Origin: Bacteroidota bacterium
Lineage (GTDB): Bacteria > Bacteroidota > Bacteroidia > SpSt-205 > S141-50
Length of the DNA stretch: 5,402 nucleotides
Reading direction: 5' to 3'
NCBI GenBank assembly: GCA_015490695.1
Contig: WFXK01000231.1
Span: forward strand, 1-5,402
The translations under genes and the position numbers were made by a program. The notes under the pieces are model-generated. The model saw only the letters and a program-made list of their open reading frames with translations. It had not been told where the DNA came from and did not search any database. This document shows positions 1-5,402 of the stretch, in pieces (position 1 is the stretch's first letter; each line of letters starts with the position of its first letter).

Positions 1-258
1 GTGCAAGCTCAAGTAGCAAGCGCTTACGTAAGAGCGCACGTTGCACAACAACAAGTGCGTTATACGCCCTATTATATCACCCGAAGACTCATGCCTAACG
101 TCAAAGGTATGAACCTAAGAGATGCTTTAGCATTATTAGAAAACTTAGGTTTGAAAGTGCACCTTAAAGGAAAAGGGAAAGTTTACAAGCAATCGCTTCC
201 GGCAGGAACGCCTATTCAAAATGGTATGCATATAACGCTTTACCTCCATGAGCCCTAA
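1..258 (+). CDS. ftsI: Penicillin-binding protein (FtsI type), 3' end with C-terminal PASTA domain; 5' end outside window
   Basis: This is the last 85 codons of a gene that begins upstream; the GTG at position 1 is read as an internal valine codon, not a start. The visible protein has a short linker rich in Gln, Ala and Val (about residues 1-25), then a single PASTA domain from about residue 30 to the end. The domain is recognised by MPNVKGMNLRDALALLENLG, the following LKVHLKGKGKV, the Q-S-x-P-A-G-T turn and the final strand ITLYL. PASTA domains are found on class B penicillin-binding proteins and Ser/Thr kinases. The position directly before murE identifies this as the septal transpeptidase FtsI (PBP3), whose catalytic domain lies in the periplasm and would be upstream. 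The TAA stop at 256-258 lies inside murE (11-base overlap). The transpeptidase motifs cannot be seen, so the identification rests on the PASTA domain and gene order. Confidence 0.85.
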   Translation: MQAQVASAYVRAHVAQQQVRYTPYYITRRLMPNVKGMNLRDALALLENLGLKVHLKGKGKVYKQSLPAGTPIQNGMHITLYLHEP

Positions 259-1726
259 GACGCTACGACAACTATTAAGAAATGTGCCTTTGGTGGGCAT
301 CCAAGGGGATTTAGAAGCACCTATTCAATCCATTAGCGCTGACTCCCGTAAAGTCCGTCCTCAAACCCTCTTTATTGCTATTCAAGGAACACAAACAGAT
401 GGTAATCAATTTATCCAAGAAGCCTTAGAGAAAGGAGCCGTAGCGCTCGTCTCTCAAAAACCCCCTCCATCCGATCTGCCAGAAAACATCTCTTACATCC
501 AGGTCTCCAATGATAGAGAAGCCTATGCGATTATTGCTGCTAACTTTTGGGACAATCCTGGCAAATCTTTGAAGCTGATTGGGATTACAGGGACTAACGG
601 AAAAACAACAACTGCCACTTTTATTTATCAGATGCTGAACACCCTGCAAATTCCTGTGGGTTTACTTTCTACTATTCAATGGGGTGCTGGGAACCAATGG
701 CACCATGCTTCTTTAACTACTCCAGACCCCATGGAACTACATAAAATCCTCCATACCTTCTTTAAAAAAGGAATCCGCTACGTAGTGATGGAAGTTAGCT
801 CCCATGCTTTAGAACAAAAGCGCGTTGCAGGACTTTATTTTGATGCTGCTATCTTTACTAACCTCAGCAGAGACCATTTAGATTATCATACTTCCTTCAA
901 ACACTACCGAGATGCTAAAAAACAACTTTTTGATGCTTATGTAAGTCCCAATGCGGTGGTATGTACGAATGTAGACGATAAACATGGGTATTACATGGTT
1001 CAAAACACGCCTGCGAAACAAGTGTTTACTTATGGTTTACAGCGTCCAGCGCAATTCCATGCGAAAATCATAGAAGAGACCTTAGAGGGAACGACACTTT
1101 TGTTTAGGAATCGGGAAGTTAGTTTTACAGCGATTGGACGTTTTAATGTTTATAATTGGTTAGCGGCTACTGCTACGTTAATTGCTTTAGGTTTTGATGA
1201 AGAGCAAGTTTGTTTTGCTGGTAGTCAAGTTCACCCGCCAGCGGGGCGGTTAGAGCGATTTGCTTTAGACAGAGGACGAACCGCTATCATAGATTATGCG
1301 CATACCCCTGATGCTTTGAAAAAAGTATTAGAAACCTTAAAACCTTTAGCGGGTAAAGGGAAGATTGTTAGTGTATTTGGTGCGGGTGGCAACCGAGACC
1401 GCGGCAAAAGACCGCAAATGGCAAAGGTCGCCGCTTATTATAGCGATTATTTAATCCTTACTTCAGACAATCCCCGTTTTGAAGACCCACAACAGATTTT
1501 ACAAGACCTCTACGAAGGCGTTCCGCATGCTAAGCGCTCCCAATGCTTTTTACAACCCGATAGACGACAAGCCATCCGCCTAGCTTTACAAATCGCTCCT
1601 GAAAACAGCCTCATCCTCATCGCAGGAAAAGGACATGAAACCTATCAAGAAATCCAAGGCGTACGACATCCCTTTGACGATAGAAAAGTCCTCTTAGAAG
1701 AATTCTATGCTTTATCATCTAGTTAA
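248..1726 (+). CDS. murE: UDP-N-acetylmuramoyl-L-alanyl-D-glutamate--2,6-diaminopimelate ligase MurE
   Basis: Cytoplasmic ATP-dependent ligase that adds the third residue of the peptidoglycan stem peptide to UDP-MurNAc-L-Ala-D-Glu. The 492-residue protein has normal family length (E. coli about 495) and three Mur-ligase domains. The N-terminal UDP-binding domain has SADSRKV at 30-36. The central ATPase domain has the P-loop TGTNGKTT at 114-121, TTPD at 158-161, MEVSSHAL at 181-188, NLSRDHLDYH at 205-214 and the likely carbamylated Lys224 in YRDAKK. It ends with GRFNVYN at 297-303. The C-terminal domain has GRLERF at 333-338, DYAHTPDAL at 349-357, DNPR at 407-410, GKGHE at 460-464 and FDDR at 476-479. 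DNPR is the established signature for meso-diaminopimelate rather than lysine. The ATG at 248 gives a normal N-terminus and overlaps the ftsI stop by 11 bases; no Shine-Dalgarno is visible. The stop overlaps mraY by 20 bases. No key residue is missing. Confidence 0.97.
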   Translation: MSPKTLRQLLRNVPLVGIQGDLEAPIQSISADSRKVRPQTLFIAIQGTQTDGNQFIQEALEKGAVALVSQKPPPSDLPENISYIQVSNDREAYAIIAANFWDNPGKSLKLIGITGTNGKTTTATFIYQMLNTLQIPVGLLSTIQWGAGNQWHHASLTTPDPMELHKILHTFFKKGIRYVVMEVSSHALEQKRVAGLYFDAAIFTNLSRDHLDYHTSFKHYRDAKKQLFDAYVSPNAVVCTNVDDKHGYYMVQNTPAKQVFTYGLQRPAQFHAKIIEETLEGTTLLFRNREVSFTAIGRFNVYNWLAATATLIALGFDEEQVCFAGSQVHPPAGRLERFALDRGRTAIIDYAHTPDALKKVLETLKPLAGKGKIVSVFGAGGNRDRGKRPQMAKVAAYYSDYLILTSDNPRFEDPQQILQDLYEGVPHAKRSQCFLQPDRRQAIRLALQIAPENSLILIAGKGHETYQEIQGVRHPFDDRKVLLEEFYALSSS

Positions 1727-3116
1727 ATACCTCAGTCAATACTACGACTTTCCAGGTGTTTGGCTGTTTCAGTTCATTTCTTTCCGAGCTGGTGTTGCCG
1801 CCTTCTTAGCCCTTATTATCGCTTTATTCGTCGGAAAACCCATTATAAAATGGTTAAAAAAACATCAAATTGGTGAACAAATACGCCAAGAGGGACCTAA
1901 ACACCATGCTTCTAAGAAAGGAACTCCAACAATGGGTGGCGTTATTATCTTTATCGCTATCCTGATTCCTTCTCTTCTTTTTGCCGATTTAACAAATGCC
2001 TACGTCTTTACTATGCTCTTAGCCATCCTATGGGTTACTGCCTTAGGACTCTGGGACGACTACATTAAAGTTTTCAAAAAAGACAAAGGTGGTTTAAGAG
2101 GAAAGACAAAATTACTTGCTCAAACAGGTTTAGGAGTCATCGTAGGCTTTATGATGGTAACGCACCCCCACTTTAGTGGGCGGTCTCCAAGAATAGACCC
2201 CGAAACCCGAGTCATTGACCCTACTCTATTACTACGACGCTTAGGCTTCCAACGAGGAGATAAACTGCTAAAAGCAGAAAATCAAACTCAATTGAATTTT
2301 GAACAATTAAATCAAAATCCTTACCCCTTTGCTTCCTATACTATTTTACGCAAAGGAGACACTATTACGCTGACCATCCCGCCGCAACAACGCAAAGCCG
2401 CAGCTATCGCACTATTTGGGCAAAAAATTCCCGGTTTCACCACGCGCACAGACATTCCTTTTGTCAAAGACCATTTGTTTGATTATAGTAAAATCATCTT
2501 TTGGAGCGACTCACCAGAAAGTTGGTGGGTAAAGCTTTTTTATGTGTTTATTGTCATCTTTATTGTTGTTGCTGTATCCAATAGTGTGAATTTAACAGAT
2601 GGTTTAGATGGCTTAGCGGTAGGCACATCTGCAATTGCTGGGGGCGCTTTGGGTATCTTCGCTTATGTTTCTGGACATTACGTCTTTGCTAATTATCTAC
2701 GCGTTAGCTTCATTCCCCTCAGCGGAGAATTAAGCATTCTTTTAGCTGCTTTTGTAGGAGCATGTATTGGGTTCTTATGGTACAATGCTTATCCTGCCCA
2801 AGTGTTCATGGGCGATACAGGTAGTCTTATGTTAGGTGGCATTATTGGGGTCAGTGCACTTATGGTAAAAAAAGAACTTTTACTGCCTGTGCTTTGTGGT
2901 ATTTTCTTCGTAGAAGCCCTATCGGTCATTATTCAAGTAACCTATTTCAAATATACTAAACGCAAATATGGTGAAGGCAAACGCATCTTTTTAATGGCGC
3001 CACTGCATCACCACTACGAACTCAAAGGCATGCATGAGGCAAAGATTGTTATCCGCTTTTGGATTGTCGCCTTTTTATTAGCCTTAATCGCCTTTTTAAC
3101 GCTGAAAATACGATGA
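1707..3116 (+). CDS. mraY: Phospho-N-acetylmuramoyl-pentapeptide-transferase MraY with enlarged extracytoplasmic loop
   Basis: Inner-membrane enzyme that transfers phospho-MurNAc-pentapeptide from the UDP precursor to undecaprenyl phosphate, giving lipid I. About ten hydrophobic segments can be seen, near residues 27-43, 76-94, 98-116, 136-152, 276-293, 301-321, 341-358, 371-388, 390-410 and 446-466. Family motifs are GTPTMGG at 72-78, DDYIK at 117-121, NLTDGLDGLA at 295-304, AYPAQVFMGDTGSL at 361-374 (Asp370 in the catalytic position) and APLHHHYELKG at 431-441. The protein is 469 residues, against 360 in E. coli and, from memory, about 400-420 in many Bacteroidota. The excess lies between hydrophobic segments 4 and 5, on the extracytoplasmic side by the known MraY topology, and is annotated separately. 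The ATG at 1707 gives the expected MLYHLVKYLS start inside the end of murE; AGAAG at 1696-1700 is at most a weak ribosome site. The TGA stop forms an ATGA overlap with murD. Confidence 0.97.
   Translation: MLYHLVKYLSQYYDFPGVWLFQFISFRAGVAAFLALIIALFVGKPIIKWLKKHQIGEQIRQEGPKHHASKKGTPTMGGVIIFIAILIPSLLFADLTNAYVFTMLLAILWVTALGLWDDYIKVFKKDKGGLRGKTKLLAQTGLGVIVGFMMVTHPHFSGRSPRIDPETRVIDPTLLLRRLGFQRGDKLLKAENQTQLNFEQLNQNPYPFASYTILRKGDTITLTIPPQQRKAAAIALFGQKIPGFTTRTDIPFVKDHLFDYSKIIFWSDSPESWWVKLFYVFIVIFIVVAVSNSVNLTDGLDGLAVGTSAIAGGALGIFAYVSGHYVFANYLRVSFIPLSGELSILLAAFVGACIGFLWYNAYPAQVFMGDTGSLMLGGIIGVSALMVKKELLLPVLCGIFFVEALSVIIQVTYFKYTKRKYGEGKRIFLMAPLHHHYELKGMHEAKIVIRFWIVAFLLALIAFLTLKIR
2160..2531 (+). other. 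Extracytoplasmic insertion in MraY with a PDZ-like stretch
   Basis: This codes for roughly residues 152-275 of MraY, between hydrophobic segments 4 and 5. E. coli has only a short connection there. The outer parts, including TDIPFVKDHLFDYSK at 249-262, resemble the loop known in other Bacteroidota MraY proteins. Inside lies an additional section of about 70 residues. GFQRGDKLLKAENQ (180-193) followed by NFEQLNQ (197-203) reads like the 'GLxxGDxIlxiNGxxvxsfedl' half of a PDZ domain. TILRKGDTITLTIPP (212-226) reads like the closing 'vxRxGkxxtltvxp' strands. The classical GLGF ligand loop is not seen, so any PDZ fold would be shortened or degenerate. The segment boundaries are by eye. The fold assignment is inference; the length and position of the insertion are seen directly. 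Confidence 0.5.
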
Positions 3117-4456
3117 GAATCACTATATTAGGGGGTGGGCGCAGCGGAATCGCCGCTGCTTTGCTCGCAAAAAAACACCAATATCAAGTTTGGGTCTCCG
3201 ATGCCCAAACTATCCCCCTTCAACACAAACAACTACTACAAAAACACCTCATCCCCTACGAAGAACATCAACACTCCATAAACAAAATCCTAAAAAGTGA
3301 TTTTGTTATTAAAAGCCCTGGCATCTATCCATCAAGCCCTATTGTACAAACCTTAAAAAAAGCAGGTATCCCTATTTATTCCGAAATAGAGTTTGCCAGT
3401 CGTTTTATTCCTCCTAAACAAATCATTGCAGTAACGGGCACTGTTGGAAAAACCACAGTAGTAACTTTCTTAGCCCAGCTTTACAATCACATTGGGAAAA
3501 CAGCAGTTGCCTGTGGCAACATTGGTTATCCCCTTTCGCAAGCCGTTTTAGAAAACCCTAATAGACTTTTTATTGTGGAAGTTAGTAGTTTCCAATTAGA
3601 AGACACACAAACTTTTCATCCTCATACAGCAATTATTACGAATCTCTCGCCTCACCATTTAGATTACCATGGTTCTTTATCGGATTACTTAGCAGCGAAA
3701 TGGAAAATCACACAACGACAAACTTCGGAAGATTGGTTCATATACAATTTAGATTGTGCGCTTACAGTATCGTTATTAGAGCAGTGGGGGACAAAAGCGC
3801 AATGTTTCGGTTTCTCTTTGCATTATCATCCCAAAGCCCACGCTTGGCTAGATAAGGAATTTAATCTTCATACAGCCATGGATAAGAAAGATAAGAAGAT
3901 GCCAGAGGTAAAGGTAACAGGACCTTTTAAGCATCATGCCTTAATAGCAGGAATTTTAAGTCAGCGAGATGAGATTCGGCGAAAGGATATTCGGGAAACG
4001 CTAACTTCTTTTGAAGAGTATCCCCATCGTTTAGAAGTTGTAGGTGTGTATGACCAAATCACTTATGTAAATGATTCCAAGGCAACTACTGTAGCAGCCA
4101 CTTATTATGCTTTACAGCAGTTTCCTAAGCCTATTGTTTGGATTGCAGGCGGGCAATTCAAAGGACAATCAAGCGATTTAGAAAAACTTATTCCGTTAGT
4201 TAAAGAAAAAGTTTCTACTTTAATCTTAATTGGTGAAGACAATCATTTGATGAAGAGCACTTTTCGTCCTTATGTTTCTCGGGTTATAGAAGCAAAAAGC
4301 ATGTATGATGCGGTTCGTAAAGCAAGGCAAAATGCTGTTAAGGGAAGCACTGTGTTGCTTTCTCCTGCTTGTGCCAGCTTTGACCGCTTTGAAAACTATG
4401 AAGACAGAGGTAATCGTTTCAAAGCTGCAGTAGAAAAACTTTGTAAAATTGTATGA
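3113..4456 (+). CDS. murD: UDP-N-acetylmuramoyl-L-alanine--D-glutamate ligase MurD, divergent in nucleotide-binding motifs
   Basis: Cytoplasmic ligase that adds D-glutamate to UDP-MurNAc-L-Ala. The 447-residue protein (E. coli about 438) has the MurD N-terminal Rossmann-like domain (ILGGGRSGIAAALLA at 5-19, VIKSPG at 65-70). The ATPase core has TGTVGKTT at 108-115, GNIGYPL at 135-141, VEVSSFQLE at 155-163 with Glu156, His182, and the likely carbamylated Lys196 in AAKWK. The C-terminal domain has PHRLEVV at 304-310, NDSKAT at 320-325, GGQFKG at 346-351 and SPACASFDRFENYEDRG at 417-433, which includes the D-Glu-binding Ser422. Unusual changes are Val111 for the P-loop Asn, His181 where SPDHLD has Asp, and GPFKHHA at 270-276 where the family has an Asn-x-x-Asn pattern that MurE keeps. 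The ATG at 3113 was chosen over an in-frame ATG at 3059 because it starts exactly at the Rossmann strand and makes an ATGA overlap with mraY. Likely active, since the other catalytic residues remain. Confidence 0.93.
   Translation: MRITILGGGRSGIAAALLAKKHQYQVWVSDAQTIPLQHKQLLQKHLIPYEEHQHSINKILKSDFVIKSPGIYPSSPIVQTLKKAGIPIYSEIEFASRFIPPKQIIAVTGTVGKTTVVTFLAQLYNHIGKTAVACGNIGYPLSQAVLENPNRLFIVEVSSFQLEDTQTFHPHTAIITNLSPHHLDYHGSLSDYLAAKWKITQRQTSEDWFIYNLDCALTVSLLEQWGTKAQCFGFSLHYHPKAHAWLDKEFNLHTAMDKKDKKMPEVKVTGPFKHHALIAGILSQRDEIRRKDIRETLTSFEEYPHRLEVVGVYDQITYVNDSKATTVAATYYALQQFPKPIVWIAGGQFKGQSSDLEKLIPLVKEKVSTLILIGEDNHLMKSTFRPYVSRVIEAKSMYDAVRKARQNAVKGSTVLLSPACASFDRFENYEDRGNRFKAAVEKLCKIV
3141..3159 (+). repeat. 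Perfect 7-bp GC-rich stem-loop just inside murD
   Basis: GCAGCGG at 3141-3147 and CCGCTGC at 3153-3159 are exact reverse complements separated by the five bases AATCG. The hairpin begins 28 bases after the first base of the murD start codon, in otherwise AT-rich sequence, and codes for the glycine- and alanine-rich turn after the first beta strand of MurD. Structure near a start codon can affect ribosome loading, but protein coding constraint alone may explain it. The inverted repeat is certain; a regulatory role is speculation. Confidence 0.35.
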
Positions 4457-5325
4457 GCATGTTAAAGTATCGTTCTTTTGTTTTGCAAGGGGCAAATGCA
4501 CGCCCTTTCTTATGCGACCTGCGATGGATAAATAACCAACAGCCAAAACCCGTACTTATCTTTGCTCACGGCTTCAAGGGCTTTAAAGACTGGGGACACT
4601 TCAACTTAATTGCGAACACCTTAGCACATAAAGGATTTGTCGTTATTAAATTCAACTTTTCCCATAATGGCACTACCATAGAACACCCTGACGAATTCGT
4701 AGACTTAGAAGCATTCGGACATAATACTTATTCTAAGGAATTATTTGACCTAGATGTAGTAATAACGTATGTACAAACACAAGAGATTTTACAACATATC
4801 CCATCTGAAGAGATCAATACAGAACAAATAGGTTTGATAGGGCATAGTCGTGGAGGGGCTATTGTGCTTTTACAAACTGCAAAAGATAAAAGAGTGAAAG
4901 CCGTTTGTACATGGGCTGCTGTAGCACGCTTAGCACACCAATGGTGGGATAAAGCCACTATAGAACAATGGGAAAAAGAAGGAGTGCTGTATGTGTTGAA
5001 CAGTCGTACAGGACAAAAAATGCCGCTTTATATAGATTTGCTTCAAGATTTCCGAGATAATGAAGAGCGTCTTAATTTAGAACGGGTTGCTCCTCAAATA
5101 GAAGTTCCTACATTGATTGTGCATGGTGATAAGGATGAAAGCGTACCCGTAGAACATGCTTATTTATTGCATGAATGGATTCCAAGGAGTCAATGTTTGA
5201 TTATTGAAGGGGCGAATCATACTTTTGGCGGACGCCATCCTTGGAAGGTGGATGCATTGCCTTCTGCAAGCCAAACCTTAGTAGAACGTACATCAGCATT
5301 TTTCTTGCAACATTTACATCTATAA
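4453..5325 (+). CDS. Alpha/beta hydrolase, dienelactone hydrolase/peptidase S9-like, substrate unknown
   Basis: A 290-residue predicted cytoplasmic serine hydrolase with no signal peptide or membrane segment. It has a complete alpha/beta-hydrolase layout. The oxyanion region is AHGFKGFKDWG at 38-48. The nucleophile elbow GHSRGG at 130-135 places the nucleophile at Ser132. HGDKDESVP at 224-232 most likely gives Asp228 as the acid (H-G-x-x-D pattern), and GANHTF at 253-258 gives His256. The stretch KFNFSHNGT at 66-74 together with FKGFKDWG is, from memory, typical of a hydrolase family common in Bacteroidota and often called dienelactone hydrolase-like without biochemical proof. A lid-like Trp-rich section follows at about 163-200 (HQWWDKATIEQW). 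The start ATG at 4453 forms an ATGA overlap with the murD stop, which implies translational coupling; a second ATG two codons on is possible. Being the last visible gene of a wall-precursor operon suggests but does not show a wall-related role. Confidence 0.85.
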   Translation: MSMLKYRSFVLQGANARPFLCDLRWINNQQPKPVLIFAHGFKGFKDWGHFNLIANTLAHKGFVVIKFNFSHNGTTIEHPDEFVDLEAFGHNTYSKELFDLDVVITYVQTQEILQHIPSEEINTEQIGLIGHSRGGAIVLLQTAKDKRVKAVCTWAAVARLAHQWWDKATIEQWEKEGVLYVLNSRTGQKMPLYIDLLQDFRDNEERLNLERVAPQIEVPTLIVHGDKDESVPVEHAYLLHEWIPRSQCLIIEGANHTFGGRHPWKVDALPSASQTLVERTSAFFLQHLHL

Positions 5326-5402
5326 CGCTGTCCAAAAATTGAGCATTATGGTAGTAAGTATTTAGGCAAAGTAGGAGATAAATAGCGTTTTGTTTTGGAC
5401 AA
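5326..5402. other. Intergenic region after the operon; no gene seen
   Basis: These last 77 bases contain no convincing open frame. They hold an inverted repeat (annotated separately). A loose resemblance to a Bacteroidota promoter, TTTA at 5361-5364 then TAGCGTTTTG at 5383-5392, departs from the TAnnTTTG consensus by one extra base and is not called. No GC-rich hairpin followed by a T run is present, so no intrinsic terminator can be placed here. The sequence beyond the window decides whether the operon continues. Confidence 0.6.
5329..5401. repeat. Inverted repeat TGTCCAAAA ... TTTTGGACA flanking 55 bases
   Basis: TGTCCAAAA at 5329-5337 and TTTTGGACA at 5393-5401 are exact 9-base reverse complements. 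A second pair, AACGCT at 5324-5329 and AGCGTT at 5384-5389, is also complementary, but it crosses the first pair rather than nesting with it, so both cannot form one simple hairpin. Terminal inverted repeats of a short non-autonomous element (MITE), an insertion sequence end at the window edge, or a protein-binding site are all possible. Target-site duplications cannot be checked because the right flank is cut off. Confidence 0.4.

Noticed and set aside
1..46. Imperfect inverted repeat: GTGCAA (1-6) with TTGCAC (41-46), and inside it CTTACGTAAG (23-32) flanked by short GCGC blocks
   Set aside because: It lies within the coding linker of the penicillin-binding protein, the arms are unevenly spaced with bulges, and nothing nearby suggests an operator or element end.
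425..649. Open frame of 74 codons on the minus strand within murE
   Set aside because: It runs antisense to the conserved P-loop region of murE and its translation shows no recognisable motif; it is a by-product of the coding strand.
1235..1249. Short GC-rich hairpin CCGCC / GGCGG in murE
   Set aside because: It has only five base pairs, codes for the conserved Pro-Ala-Gly-Arg turn and is far from any start or stop; protein constraint explains it.
3059..3112. Upstream in-frame ATG that would extend MurD by 18 residues
   Set aside because: The extension is out-of-frame reading of the last membrane segment of MraY, and the MurD Rossmann strand begins exactly at the ATG at 3113, which also makes the ATGA overlap.
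4226..4546. Minus-strand open frame of 106 codons across the murD-hydrolase junction
   Set aside because: It is antisense to the conserved MurD C-terminus and the hydrolase start, with no recognisable domain or ribosome site.
4728..4958. Minus-strand open frame of 76 codons within the hydrolase gene
   Set aside because: It is antisense to the nucleophile-elbow region of an intact gene, and its Cys- and Ser-rich translation looks like noise.
5329..5401. Intrinsic terminator after the operon
   Set aside because: The 9-base arms are separated by 55 bases, are AT-rich and are not followed by a T run within the window.

Overview
The window carries part of a division and cell wall (dcw) gene cluster, all on the + strand, most likely from a member of the Bacteroidota. 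The gene order (PASTA-tailed FtsI, then murE, mraY, murD), the protein signatures and the near absence of Shine-Dalgarno sequences all fit that phylum. Examples are an MraY that begins MLYHLVKYLS and carries an extra extracytoplasmic loop, and a hydrolase with the GFKGFKDWGHFN and KFNFSHNGT signatures. The MurE DNPR motif indicates a meso-diaminopimelate, Gram-negative-type peptidoglycan. Placement below phylum (perhaps Cytophagia or a relative) is a guess.

Layout: 1-258 is the 3' end of a penicillin-binding protein gene (ftsI type) with a C-terminal PASTA domain. 248-1726 is murE, 1707-3116 is mraY, 3113-4456 is murD and 4453-5325 is a cytoplasmic alpha/beta hydrolase. Every junction overlaps, by 11, 20, 4 and 4 bases, so the five genes look like one translationally coupled operon with no internal room for promoters or terminators. 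The last 77 bases (5326-5402) hold no gene but contain an inverted repeat TGTCCAAAA / TTTTGGACA.

How the genes work together: MurD adds D-glutamate to UDP-MurNAc-L-Ala, MurE adds the diamino acid, and MraY transfers the finished phospho-MurNAc-pentapeptide to undecaprenyl phosphate to give lipid I. FtsI later cross-links the septal wall. The hydrolase takes the place where ftsW, murG or murC would usually follow murD, and its substrate is unknown.

The points most worth a second look are: (1) an unusually large extracytoplasmic insertion in MraY that reads like a degenerate PDZ domain; (2) a MurD in which three asparagines of the nucleotide-binding motifs and the Asp of the SPDHLD motif are replaced, while the other catalytic and D-Glu-binding residues remain; (3) the hydrolase coupled by an ATGA overlap to murD; (4) the inverted repeat at the right edge, which could be the end of a small mobile element. 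No wholly new system is evident; this is mainly a core operon with unusual protein variants.
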